A stretch of DNA of 21,218 nucleotides from a virus: the IMG/VR virus record IMGVR_UViG_3300033153_009979, positions 1 to 21,218 of that record. One strand, 5' to 3'. Positions 1-6,182 of this stretch are shown here, in pieces. Position 1 is the stretch's first letter. Every line of letters starts with the position of its first letter. Below the pieces are notes generated by a model. That model was not told where the DNA came from. It was given only the letters and a program-made list of their open reading frames with translations, and ran no database searches. A program made the position numbers and the translations under genes.

Positions 1-28
1 AATTCAGTTAAATTTTAAAACAAACATT

Positions 29-337
29 ATGGAAATTATTACAAAATTAGCAAAAGCAGACAAAAGAAATTTAGTAACAAAAATTGACGGCACTCTTAAA
101 AGTAGAGTTATTGAAGCAGTTAATGTTTGCGTATTTAATAGGATTATATATCCCATTTTCTATACAGGCAAAGAAAATTATGTAAATAAAGTAACATATT
201 TTAATGAACTTACAACAGTTTTAAATCTATTAAATTTAAAATATGAAATAGGTAATGATGCCCCTCGTGGAGGAGCGAATGGGGAGTTTATAAAAATTTC
301 TCAAATAGCATTATCTAAACTAAAAAGCTTGGTTTAG
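29..337 (+). CDS. Hypothetical protein
   Basis: A 102-residue soluble protein that I do not recognise. The start is the first ATG after an A-rich leader (AACATTATG), the usual start context in this window. No signal peptide, membrane segment or cysteine motif is visible; the middle carries a PRGGANGEF stretch that could be a loop. The gene ends right at structured element A, so that element is the leader of the next gene or a processing signal between the two. Coding by length and start context; function unknown. Confidence 0.6.
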   Translation: MEIITKLAKADKRNLVTKIDGTLKSRVIEAVNVCVFNRIIYPIFYTGKENYVNKVTYFNELTTVLNLLNLKYEIGNDAPRGGANGEFIKISQIALSKLKSLV

Positions 338-430
338 CATAATTGTGGGCTAACCCCAGCACTCGGCTATTAACTCGGCAGAGATGTGAAATAATAGCAT
401 CAGAGGTTCAACTCCTCTTATAGCCGCTAA
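334..430 (+). ncRNA. tRNA-like structured element A, copy 1
   Basis: Seen directly: CGGCTAT (364-370) pairs perfectly with ATAGCCG (420-426) as a 7-bp acceptor-like stem. AGAGG-TTCAACT-CCTCT (402-418) is a canonical T-arm. CTC-GGCA-GAG (374-383) resembles a D-arm with a shortened loop. The middle hairpin GATGT/GCATC (383-387 with 397-401) has a 9-base loop, not a normal anticodon arm, and the variable region is missing. TTAGC (334-338) can pair with GCTAA (426-430), and TGGG/CCCA forms a small hairpin upstream. The 63-base core recurs near 1627 with only two differences. I read it as a tRNA-derived or tRNA-mimicking RNA, not a working decoding tRNA: no anticodon can be assigned. Confidence 0.5.
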
Positions 431-452
431 TTTTAACTAAAATATAGAAGTT

Positions 453-716
453 ATGATAAATTGGATGGCTACAAAAAAAGAAGATGCTTTACTCATTGAA
501 ATAGCTAAAAAAGCAGTAAAGATGTATAATTTGGATTATCAAAAATTAGTAATGGACCTAACAGCAACACATTGCAATGGCAATAAATTAAAATTAAAAA
601 ATTTTTTAAATTCAGATAATTTAAATTTTGGACACGATATTTTTGGGATAATAAATAATATAGATCGCAATTCAGGCAAATTACTTAATTGTTTTTTGCC
701 GAGATTTAGTGAATAA
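453..716 (+). CDS. Small conserved phage protein (DUF6874-like, tentative)
   Basis: An 87-residue soluble protein lying between structured elements A and B. Residues about 34-75 (MDLTATHCNGN, FGHDIFGI, DRNSGKLLNCFLPRF) recall, from memory, a small uncharacterised family in Bacteroidetes phages named DUF6874; no function is known to me. The start at 453 follows a TAACTAAAA motif 19 bases upstream; a second ATG at 465 would shorten it by four residues. In the duplicated cassette near 1717 the same slot holds an unrelated gene. Confidence 0.6.
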   Translation: MINWMATKKEDALLIEIAKKAVKMYNLDYQKLVMDLTATHCNGNKLKLKNFLNSDNLNFGHDIFGIINNIDRNSGKLLNCFLPRFSE

Positions 717-728
717 AATTTAAGGCTG

Positions 729-784
729 AACTAAAGCAGTTATCCGGTTCGTTGCCGGCAGTCTTACAAATTAAATACAAGATT
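729..784 (+). promoter_or_regulatory. Structured leader element B, copy 1
   Basis: The 56 bases before the HTH gene at 785 are nearly repeated before the paralogous HTH gene at 2001. Visible pairing: AACT (729-732) with AGTT (738-741), and CCGG (744-747) with CCGG (755-758) around a TTCGTTG loop. In this copy only, TAAGGCTG (721-728) can pair with CAGTCTTA (759-766), closing a three-way junction. No T-run follows, so it is not a simple terminator. It is open in the frame of the downstream ATG (reading LKQLSGSLPA), so an N-terminal extension cannot be fully excluded. Best read as a 5' leader controlling the HTH gene. Confidence 0.45.
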
Positions 785-967
785 ATGAAGTCAGTAATAA
801 AAAAAGTAAAAGAAGAAAGAAAGGCTTTGAAAATGACCGTAAAAGACCTGTGTTTTGCAGCCAAAATAACAGAAACCACATATTACAATTTTTGCACAGG
901 AAAAGATATTGGTTATAAGACTTTATTTAAGTTTTTTGAAATATTAAAAATTGATGTAATCTTTTAA
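785..967 (+). CDS. Small XRE-type helix-turn-helix DNA-binding protein
   Basis: A 60-residue protein that is essentially one HTH domain: KKVKEERKALKMTVKDLC, then FAAKITETTYYNF as the second and recognition helices, then a closing helix ending in EILKIDVIF. This is the Cro/CI-like pattern. I chose the ATG at 785 over upstream alternative codons because it keeps the GATTATGAA context shared with its paralogue at 2001. Likely a dimeric repressor or regulator of nearby phage promoters (family knowledge); the target is unknown. It follows structured leader B. Confidence 0.7.
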   Translation: MKSVIKKVKEERKALKMTVKDLCFAAKITETTYYNFCTGKDIGYKTLFKFFEILKIDVIF

Positions 968-993
968 AGTGTTATACTTCAACACATTAAAAA

Positions 994-1062
994 AACATGT
1001 TATCAAACATATAAAATAGTTGCTAAATTATTTTGTAGTTACGAATACATGTCGTATATTTG
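994..1062 (+). promoter_or_regulatory. Bacteroidetes-type promoter with upstream operator-like half-sites
   Basis: TTTTG at 1031-1035 and TATATTTG at 1055-1062, separated by 19 bases, match the Bacteroidetes vegetative promoter (TTTG-like -33, TAnnTTTG -7). Upstream lie the palindrome AACATGTT (994-1001) and AACATATA (1006-1013), resembling motifs near 2959 and 6183. A small inverted repeat, GTGTT/AACAC, lies at 969-985. The promoter would serve the gene starting at 1087. Confidence 0.65.
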
Positions 1063-1086
1063 TATATACAAACTAAAGATAAACAA

Positions 1087-1380
1087 ATGACAACTACAGA
1101 TAAATATTTAAAGGAAAATAGAGAAGAAATTATTAATATTTTAAAAAGATATGAAGTAGAAATGCAAGGAGTAACCTTAAATCAGTTAATGATTGTTTTT
1201 AAAAATAAAATGGAAGAAACAAACAACAATAAAACCCTTTCTTATTTTGCTGCAAAACAAATACCTCAAAAATTTAACGAAATCAAAACAACTTATTCAA
1301 AATCATATAATGAAAGTAACCATGCAAAAATGGTTAATTATCACGGAAAAGAAAAAACAGAACAATTATATAACATTTAA
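1087..1380 (+). CDS. Hypothetical protein (early, own promoter)
   Basis: A 97-residue charged protein with no recognised domain. The ATG at 1087 (MTTTDKYLKE) is preferred over an upstream in-frame TATATG-region start because the promoter -7 element at 1055-1062 lies directly on the latter, and an AACTAAAG motif lies 17 bases before 1087. Predicted mostly helical by eye, with a Lys/Asn-rich C-terminal half. Its dedicated promoter, flanked by operator-like repeats, suggests a regulated early gene. Confidence 0.6.
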   Translation: MTTTDKYLKENREEIINILKRYEVEMQGVTLNQLMIVFKNKMEETNNNKTLSYFAAKQIPQKFNEIKTTYSKSYNESNHAKMVNYHGKEKTEQLYNI

Positions 1381-1389
1381 AATTCTATT

Positions 1390-1608
1390 ATGAAAAAATT
1401 AACAGCAAAATTCGCATTTGAAAGTATGATTATAACAAAAATTATGCAGGGGTGTAATAAAATGGTAAGAATAGACGCAAAGAGACGTTACAGGGTAGCG
1501 GATGAACCAATGTTCTTTTCAAAATGGGTAACTCGAAAATATGTTAATATGTTGGCGTATGAAAATTACGGAAAAAATGTTAGTGATTTTAATTGTTATG
1601 AATATTAG
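1390..1608 (+). CDS. Hypothetical basic protein
   Basis: A 72-residue protein, not recognised. The region from about residue 25 (MVRIDAKRRYRV, then FFSKWVTRKYVNML) is basic and aromatic, compatible with nucleic-acid binding, but no named motif is visible. The start at 1390 lies nine bases after the stop of the previous gene; internal ATGs at codons 13, 20 and 25 make the true start uncertain. Its TAG stop falls inside the first strand of structured element A copy 2. Confidence 0.5.
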   Translation: MKKLTAKFAFESMIITKIMQGCNKMVRIDAKRRYRVADEPMFFSKWVTRKYVNMLAYENYGKNVSDFNCYEY

Positions 1609-1693
1609 CGGGCAAACACCCGCACCCGGCTATTAACTCGGCAGAGATGTAAAATAATAGCATCAGAGGTTCAACTCCTCTTATAGTCGCTAA
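1605..1693 (+). ncRNA. tRNA-like structured element A, copy 2
   Basis: Second copy of the element at 334-430. CGGCTAT (1627-1633) pairs with ATAGTCG (1683-1689), with one G-U in place of a G-C pair. The T-arm AGAGG-TTCAACT-CCTCT is at 1665-1681. An outer TTAGCG/CGCTAA stem (1605-1610 with 1688-1693) is perfect but competes with the end of the acceptor-like stem and with a GCGGG/CCCGC hairpin (1608-1612 with 1619-1623). Differences from copy 1 in the core are one base in the middle loop and the C-to-U that keeps pairing. No anticodon can be assigned. Confidence 0.5.
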
Positions 1694-1716
1694 TTTTAAC
1701 TAAAAATTTAGAAATT

Positions 1717-1950
1717 ATGATAATTACTAAAAAAGAAATTACCAAAAATGTTAAGTCAGCCCCCAAGGGGCAAGGTCATTTTTATTATGAATACTATGAT
1801 AAAAAAAGTCAGAATTGTTACAAAGTAAGAACAAAAAGACACCGCTGCAATGGAGATATAGAGCACATTACAGATAGTAAAGGAAATGGGTATCAAGAAT
1901 GTTCTAATAAAAAAAAATTTATTGATTTTCTTTTTTTTATATTAAACTAA
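1717..1950 (+). CDS. Hypothetical protein in duplicated cassette
   Basis: A 77-residue, very basic protein with Cys at several positions (NCYKVRTKRHRCNGD, YQECSNKKK), ending in a hydrophobic stretch FIDFLFFILN. Not recognised; the Cys/His content would allow metal binding but no clear CxxC pair is present. It holds the same slot (after element A, before element B) as the unrelated gene at 453. Its TAA stop lies within leader B copy 2. TAACTAAAA lies 20 bases before the ATG. Confidence 0.5.
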   Translation: MIITKKEITKNVKSAPKGQGHFYYEYYDKKSQNCYKVRTKRHRCNGDIEHITDSKGNGYQECSNKKKFIDFLFFILN

Positions 1951-2000
1951 AGCGGTTATCCGGTTCATTATCGGCAGCCTTACAAATTAAATATAAGATT
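1945..2000 (+). promoter_or_regulatory. Structured leader element B, copy 2
   Basis: Near-copy of the leader at 729-784. Arm 1 AACT/GGTT keeps pairing through a G-U. Arm 2 CCGG (1960-1963) with TCGG (1971-1974) keeps pairing with a G-U around TTCATTA. The 3' tail CTTACAAATTAAATA plus AGATTATG is conserved. The outer 8-bp closing stem possible in copy 1 is not conserved. Half of the differences between copies would be synonymous in the frame of the HTH gene, so a translated extension remains an alternative. Confidence 0.4.
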
Positions 2001-2219
2001 ATGAAAAAATATATAGCAGAAATTGAGAAAGAACGCAAAGAAAAAAATATGTCAATAAAACAACTTTGTAAGTTGGCAGATGTTAAAATATTAAACTATT
2101 TGCGTTTTGTTCACAGGAAAGGAATTTCTTGTGAAAATCTTAACAAATTACGAGATGTTCTTGGTATCTTAGATGTTGAGGATGAAATAATAATGAAAAT
2201 TAAAACATTTAAGCAATGA
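2001..2219 (+). CDS. Small XRE-like helix-turn-helix protein, paralogue of the one at 785
   Basis: A 72-residue protein aligning along its length with the HTH protein at 785: EIEKERKEKNMSIKQLCKLA against KVKEERKALKMTVKDLC, followed by a recognition-helix region (ADVKILNYLRFVHRKG) and a closing helix (LNKLRDVLGILDV). It has about ten extra C-terminal residues. The ATG at 2001 follows the conserved leader B; the stop overlaps the next start (ATGA). Likely DNA-binding regulator; target unknown. Divergence from its paralogue in the recognition helix suggests a different operator. Confidence 0.65.
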   Translation: MKKYIAEIEKERKEKNMSIKQLCKLADVKILNYLRFVHRKGISCENLNKLRDVLGILDVEDEIIMKIKTFKQ

Positions 2220-2473
2220 AAAACAAAATATTTGAAATAGCAAAAGAATTAAAAGATTGCAATATAACTGAAAAAGAAGCACAAACTAAATTTTTATTTT
2301 TATTCGGTACTACTAATTGCACTAAGCCGGATAAATTCGGAACACCACGTGTTAAATTTGAACTATCAAATCCTTGCGATTATTGTAAATATAATAAAGA
2401 GGGAAAAAATAGGAATAAAGACGCATGCTCTTATTGCGGCCGTTATTTAAAAGACAATGAATATTATAGTTAA
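2216..2473 (+). CDS. Small protein with paired CxxC zinc-binding motif
   Basis: An 85-residue protein whose C-terminal half has CDYCKYN and CSYCGRY pairs about 18 residues apart, the spacing of a four-cysteine zinc ribbon or knuckle. The N-terminal part is helical and charged, with an isolated Cys (TTNCTKPDKFGTP). Start overlaps the HTH gene stop by four bases (ATGA), implying translational coupling. Exact role not known. Confidence 0.6.
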   Translation: MKNKIFEIAKELKDCNITEKEAQTKFLFLFGTTNCTKPDKFGTPRVKFELSNPCDYCKYNKEGKNRNKDACSYCGRYLKDNEYYS

Positions 2474-2505
2474 AAATATTTTAAAATATTTAACTAAAAT
2501 AAGTT

Positions 2506-2601
2506 ATGAGCTACAAAATAACAAAAGAACAAACAGAAAATGATCTTATCAGATTACTATATTTCTTAGAATTAATAGAATTAAATCAAAACAAAAAATA
2601 A
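2506..2601 (+). CDS. Possible very small protein (31 residues)
   Basis: ATG at 2506 in the TTATGAG context, 15 bases after a TAACTAAAA motif, opens a 31-codon frame (MSYKITKEQTENDLIRLLYF...) ending in TAA four bases before the next ATG. Predicted as one amphipathic helix. It fills the otherwise empty space between two genes and has the same start signals as its neighbours, which is the main support. Confidence 0.4.
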   Translation: MSYKITKEQTENDLIRLLYFLELIELNQNKK

Positions 2602-2605
2602 AATT

Positions 2606-2956
2606 ATGAGAAAAACGGTCAAATCTTGGAGCGGAAATCCGGAAACTGAACCGGATTGCAAAAGTGAAGTAAAATCGTATAATATTATAGCAGATATAAG
2701 CTGTCCAAAAACTTCAACATTAATTGAAGCTATTAATAAGATTATTGACTTATCAGAATTTTATTATCTTGAAGATGTTAATTTTGACAGCGGGGGCTGT
2801 ACGATTTTCGCAACTATTGACATTGAAGACCCTGTTTGTTGTTCAATCGGGAATTTTGATAAACTAAAATCTTATTTCGGTGGAATAGGTGATATTTTTT
2901 ATGAAGAGCAAGAAAATCACTTTAAAACAATGTCTAAAATATTTAAACCTGAATAA
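2606..2956 (+). CDS. Hypothetical protein
   Basis: A 116-residue acidic soluble protein, not recognised. Cys residues are scattered (PDCKSE, DISCPK, GGCTIF, PVCCSI) without a clear CxxC pair. Predicted alternating beta and helical segments, with hydrophobic strands around residues 26-33 and 66-72. Start ATG at 2606 in the AAATTATGA context. It is the last gene before a palindromic operator-like site and probable promoter, so it may end a transcription unit. Confidence 0.6.
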   Translation: MRKTVKSWSGNPETEPDCKSEVKSYNIIADISCPKTSTLIEAINKIIDLSEFYYLEDVNFDSGGCTIFATIDIEDPVCCSIGNFDKLKSYFGGIGDIFYEEQENHFKTMSKIFKPE

Positions 2957-2958
2957 AT

Positions 2959-3016
2959 TATATGTTAAGTAACATATACAGAAATAATTACAATTAATAA
3001 TTTTTTTGTAAATTTG
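2959..3016 (+). promoter_or_regulatory. 20-bp palindromic operator-like site and weak promoter
   Basis: TATATGTTA-AG-TAACATATA (2959-2978) is a perfect 9+9 inverted repeat with a 2-base centre. It has no T-run, so it looks like an operator, not a terminator. Downstream TAAATTTG (3009-3016) fits TAnnTTTG, but no TTTG-like -33 is visible at the right distance and only four bases separate it from the ATG at 3021. Probable control site for the DNA-metabolism operon that follows. Confidence 0.45.
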
Positions 3017-3020
3017 AATT

Positions 3021-3242
3021 ATGAATAATTCGGAAATCGAAATACTTATTAAAAAACACGAAGCAAGAATAAAAATACTCAATGAAATAAAATCTGTGAA
3101 TAAAGATATTGAAATATATTTTTATTTAACTTCCGGAATAAAAAAAGATTCCTTTCCTGGATTAAAAGAAAAATGGGAATCAAAAATAACTGAATTAAAT
3201 TGTCAAAAAACTAAATTGTTGAATAAATATAAACTAATATAA
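3021..3242 (+). CDS. Hypothetical small coiled-coil protein
   Basis: A 73-residue, highly charged protein with heptad-like Ile/Leu spacing at both ends (IEILIKKHEARIKILNEI; then WESKITELNCQKTKLLNKY). Two antiparallel helices joined by a loop with a PG turn would fit. First gene of the run leading to the SSB-like protein, separated from the next by two bases. Function not recognised. Confidence 0.6.
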   Translation: MNNSEIEILIKKHEARIKILNEIKSVNKDIEIYFYLTSGIKKDSFPGLKEKWESKITELNCQKTKLLNKYKLI

Positions 3243-3244
3243 TT

Positions 3245-3709
3245 ATGAAAAAAAGCAAAGATTTAAAAGTTAAAACAGAACATGAAATTGAAAAAAATAA
3301 ACTAAAAGAAAAAATAACCTTTGAGAAAGTATTTAAATTTCTTGAAACTAAGAAAAATAAAGTTCTTGACGGTTATAAAAACGGATATGAACTTGCTTTG
3401 AATTTAAAGAAATTAGAAATTGAGATTGAAAAAATTAAAAATGAAATCCGAAAAACTGTTTGTAATGAAGTAGACGGCGGATATGAATGGTCAGGATATA
3501 AATTTGAAACAACAGCATCCGGCAGATATAATTATTCAGAAAGTGAAAAATGGAATGATATAAACGATAAGAAAAAGGCACTTGAAAAAGATATGAAATA
3601 TTCATTTAAAACAGGAAAAATTATGTTTGATAAAGAAACCGGAGAAGAGATAATATCGGCAAATTACAAACCAAATAAAACAAGTTATAAAATATCTAAA
3701 ATAAAATAA
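3245..3709 (+). CDS. Phage protein with coiled coil, next to the SSB-like gene
   Basis: 154 residues: a long charged helical region (about 1-75, heptad-like), then a short beta-rich part with GGYEWSGYKFETTASGRY and SEKWNDINDKKKALEKDM. This layout resembles uncharacterised proteins found just upstream of recombination or SSB genes in Bacteroidetes phages (memory, no named family). Position directly before the SSB-like gene supports a role in phage DNA metabolism. Confidence 0.6.
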   Translation: MKKSKDLKVKTEHEIEKNKLKEKITFEKVFKFLETKKNKVLDGYKNGYELALNLKKLEIEIEKIKNEIRKTVCNEVDGGYEWSGYKFETTASGRYNYSESEKWNDINDKKKALEKDMKYSFKTGKIMFDKETGEEIISANYKPNKTSYKISKIK

Positions 3710-3733
3710 TTATTAACTAAAAAAATAGAAAAT

Positions 3734-4483
3734 ATGAGTTTATCAAATCCGAGAAAAGTAAATCCTGCAACAAAATTTATTGATTGGTCGGGCAGTAAAG
3801 GACAATTTAAATATTATGATAAAAAAAAAAAGGAAAATGTATTTTTTGAAGAAGACATTTACATTATTCCTTTAGATGATTTAAACACAATCAGAGGTTT
3901 TGACAGTGATAATCAATGTGGATACTATTCAAATGAAGTAAAATATTTGAATAAAGAAGAAATGTTTGTAAAATCTTTTAAAGGCGGTCAAATTGCAAAA
4001 GGTTTATACAATAATTTAAAACTACCTGCCGGATGTAAATTTTCAAAATCTGTATATGCCGCAATGATAATTTATGATGAAGAAAATACAAGTATTGAAC
4101 TTGTAAATTTTCAATTTATCGGAGCCGCTGTTAAGGCCTGGTTTGATGCAAAAATAAAAGTGGAAAGTGGTAATATTATTAAGTTATCAGCATCAACTGA
4201 ATTATTAAAAAAAGGAGCAACTGAATATTATGCTCCAAAGATTTTAAAAGTAGGTAAAAGAAATGATATTTTAAATAAGTGTGTTGAAATGGATAAAGAG
4301 TTGCAAATTTATTTAAAATCTTATTTTAATCAAGATCACAGCGAAGAAACTGAAAAAATTGCGAAAAAAGAAGCTCAAGAGGATATAACAAAATCAGAAG
4401 AAGAAATTACTGCTGAAATGTATATGAAAGAATCGGAGAAAGTTATTGATGATTTTAATGATGTTGATGATTTACCGTTTTAA
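3734..4483 (+). CDS. SSB-like single-stranded DNA-binding protein with acidic tail
   Basis: A 249-residue protein starting MSLSNPRKVNPATKFI, a start I recall in Bacteroidetes-phage DNA-binding proteins. Residues about 1-170 would be an OB-like core. About 195-235 is an acidic Glu/Lys-rich linker. The last residues (DDFNDVDDLPF) form an acidic tail ending in Pro-Phe, as in bacterial SSB (DDDIPF) and analogous to the acidic tail of T7 gp2.5, used to recruit partners. It would coat single-stranded DNA in replication and recombination. The fold assignment is inference; the tail is seen directly. TAACTAAAA lies 20 bases before the ATG. Confidence 0.7.
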   Translation: MSLSNPRKVNPATKFIDWSGSKGQFKYYDKKKKENVFFEEDIYIIPLDDLNTIRGFDSDNQCGYYSNEVKYLNKEEMFVKSFKGGQIAKGLYNNLKLPAGCKFSKSVYAAMIIYDEENTSIELVNFQFIGAAVKAWFDAKIKVESGNIIKLSASTELLKKGATEYYAPKILKVGKRNDILNKCVEMDKELQIYLKSYFNQDHSEETEKIAKKEAQEDITKSEEEITAEMYMKESEKVIDDFNDVDDLPF

Positions 4484-4505
4484 TAAAAAATATGAAATAA
4501 TATAA

Positions 4506-4991
4506 ATGAAAGATAATGATTTTCAAGACATACCACAATTTGTAAAAATCTACCCAAATTTGACACCTGTTAATCGACAGGCATATGACCTGTTAGATTT
4601 GAAAGGAGAGGGTGAAATTTTATACATGAAAGAAGTTGCAAATAGAGATGTAAAATTTCACAGATGTTATTTTTTACTTCTTAATTATATATATGATTAT
4701 TTACCGGAAAGTTTTAAAAATGCTATTCAAAAAGAAGTTTTTTATAAATGGTTAAAACACTTGAAAGGAGAATATAAGGTTCTTTTTGAGTTTAAAGATA
4801 AAACAAAATTTGTCGAATATGATTCAATCAGTTTCGGTAGAATGAATCAAACTCAATTTGAAGATTATGTAAGAAATCAGCTTCCGTTTATTTATGAAAA
4901 TGTTATACATCCGCTATATTCTGATGAAAGATATAAAATGGTAGTTGATAGCATTGAAGATGAATTTAAGAGATTTTTATCAAAGATTTAA
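4506..4991 (+). CDS. DUF1367-like phage protein
   Basis: 161 residues. The N-terminal half (FVKIYPNLTPVNRQAYDLL, EILYMKEVANRDVKFHRCYF) recalls the DUF1367 phage family, in which a conserved RN.kFHR.yF stretch is typical (here NRDVKFHRCYF, about residues 46-56). The C-terminal half is helical with FEDYVRNQLPF. Function of the family is unknown; it usually sits in early recombination or Nin-like regions, as here, after an SSB-like gene. Confidence 0.6.
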   Translation: MKDNDFQDIPQFVKIYPNLTPVNRQAYDLLDLKGEGEILYMKEVANRDVKFHRCYFLLLNYIYDYLPESFKNAIQKEVFYKWLKHLKGEYKVLFEFKDKTKFVEYDSISFGRMNQTQFEDYVRNQLPFIYENVIHPLYSDERYKMVVDSIEDEFKRFLSKI

Positions 4992-4996
4992 ATATT

Positions 4997-5344
4997 ATGC
5001 AAAAAATATTAAAAATAGAAACCGGCAAACAACTCGAAATACAAATCAATGAAATGATCTCAAAAGGTTGGGTTGTAGATTCTATTAAAATTATTGATAA
5101 GTTTGAAGTTAAAATGACTAAATATTCAGGAAATATTCAATATGAATCATATGTTCCGTTATTGATTTATCTTGAAATAAGGATGTTAAAATTAATGTGT
5201 GGAGAATTGGGAATTATGGGTTATTCAGGCAAATCAAAGGCCGTACTGATTAGCAAAATTGAAAAATATAAAAAATCAGAGATTATTAAAATTTATAATA
5301 AATTAACTAAAAAATATGGAAAAAAAGATAAAATTTCTACATGA
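4997..5344 (+). CDS. SAP-domain protein, putative DNA-binding
   Basis: 115 residues. About 63-91 (MLKLMCGELGIMGYSGKSKA, then VLISKIEKY) fits the SAP helix-extended-helix motif: hydrophobic helix, Gly, 'GKsKavLi.ki' second helix. The N-terminal half (LEIQINEMISKGWVVDSI) is a small alpha-beta part. SAP domains bind DNA or chromatin-like targets in nucleases and repair proteins; no catalytic domain is present here. The 3' end overlaps the next ORF by 29 bases in a different frame. Confidence 0.6.
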   Translation: MQKILKIETGKQLEIQINEMISKGWVVDSIKIIDKFEVKMTKYSGNIQYESYVPLLIYLEIRMLKLMCGELGIMGYSGKSKAVLISKIEKYKKSEIIKIYNKLTKKYGKKDKIST

Positions 5345-5537
5345 AACTATTAACAAATATCTTGTAACAGATTATTTTAAGTTACATTTTGAAAAAGTAA
5401 TAACTGCTTTTGAAATTAATTACGATAAAAAACGGCCAAAATTAGCGGAAGAAAATATAAACCGTTGGTTTTTTAATTTCATTCAAGAACTTAGGATTGA
5501 TGAAAAAACACACTTTTTGGGAAATATAAAATTATGA
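5316..5537 (+). CDS. Hypothetical protein, overlapping start
   Basis: A 73-residue charged protein (MEKKIKFLHETINKYLVTDY...), not recognised. It begins 29 bases before the end of the SAP gene in another frame, at an ATG within AAAAATATGGAAAAA, and ends overlapping the next start by four bases. The long overlap is unusual for this window; the next in-frame ATG is absent, so this start is needed if the gene is real. Confidence 0.5.
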   Translation: MEKKIKFLHETINKYLVTDYFKLHFEKVITAFEINYDKKRPKLAEENINRWFFNFIQELRIDEKTHFLGNIKL

Positions 5538-5755
5538 AAGTGTTGAGCAAGCGTGGTTTTTTATACGAAATCGGAGCAAAATATAAATATGATTATCCTA
5601 AGTCGCCGATATTTATATTAAAAAAGGTTGATAGTTTAGGATTTGTATTTTTTTTTGAATGCGGACACTCAATGACTGATTTGGCTTTTGAATTTATGAT
5701 AAATGCAACAACCGGGGTTCCTATTTCACACGACATTGAATTAATATTATTTTAA
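5534..5755 (+). CDS. Hypothetical protein
   Basis: A 73-residue beta-rich protein (GFLYEIGAKYKYDYPKSPIF, FVFFFECGHSMTDLAFEF), not recognised; small SH3-like or barrel folds of this size are common in phages, but nothing proves it. ATGA overlap with the upstream gene and one base to the next ATG indicate a tight operon. Confidence 0.5.
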   Translation: MKVLSKRGFLYEIGAKYKYDYPKSPIFILKKVDSLGFVFFFECGHSMTDLAFEFMINATTGVPISHDIELILF

Positions 5756-5756
5756 A

Positions 5757-5945
5757 ATGAAATACATAAAATTCACAGTATTATTAATCATAACATACAT
5801 ATTATTGTGTGCCGGATATGCTTTGTTGTTTTTTTATTACGATATTGATGTTCATAACAGTAGATTTGTTTTGATTTTGACGGGGACGTTACTTGTTTCA
5901 TATTTAATAACCTCACTAATTTCAAATGGAAATAATAAAAAATAA
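5757..5945 (+). CDS. Small membrane protein with two predicted TM helices
   Basis: 62 residues with two hydrophobic segments, about 7-28 (VLLIITYILLCAGYALLFFY) and 38-57 (VLILTGTLLVSYLITSLI), joined by a short polar loop containing DIDVHNSR, with a basic C-terminus. It would be a bitopic hairpin in the inner membrane. Holin-like size, but the position far from lysis genes gives no support for that; superinfection exclusion or unknown function is as likely. Its 3' end overlaps the next gene by 20 bases. Confidence 0.55.
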   Translation: MKYIKFTVLLIITYILLCAGYALLFFYYDIDVHNSRFVLILTGTLLVSYLITSLISNGNNKK

Positions 5946-6156
5946 CGATTTTGATAATGATGATATTTGCATTTGTGAGGTAAAAATGTTTGACAGGCAG
6001 GATAAGCTTGTTTTTACATTTGAAGACATTCATTGTCCCCTAAGGGAATATAAGCTAAGAAAGCCAAAAAACATGCTTCAAAAAGAATTTAAAAAAGTTA
6101 CAAAAATAATTATAAGGACTATTGAAAAAATTGGAAGTAAAGCGATAATTAATTAA
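5926..6156 (+). CDS. Hypothetical protein
   Basis: A 76-residue charged protein (acidic N-terminus with DFDNDDICICEV, basic C-terminus with KKVTKIIIRTIEKI), not recognised. CIC and a distant Cys do not make a clear metal site. It begins inside the end of the membrane-protein gene in another frame. It is the last gene before a promoter and operator-like repeat, so it probably closes the transcription unit that starts near 3021. Confidence 0.45.
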   Translation: MEIIKNNDFDNDDICICEVKMFDRQDKLVFTFEDIHCPLREYKLRKPKNMLQKEFKKVTKIIIRTIEKIGSKAIIN

Positions 6157-6182
6157 TTGTGTAAAAAAAATAAAAATATTAT

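Noticed and set aside
364-426. Functional decoding or suppressor tRNA
   Set aside because: There is no canonical 5-bp anticodon stem with a 7-base loop and U33. The D-loop is too short, the variable region is missing, and no anticodon matching TGA or TAA is present.
969-985. GTGTT/AACAC hairpin as an intrinsic terminator after the first HTH gene
   Set aside because: Only 5 bp and AT-rich, followed by A residues on the + strand instead of a T-run.
5757-5945. Holin
   Set aside because: Two membrane segments and small size fit, but the gene lies in an early DNA-metabolism operon with no endolysin nearby.
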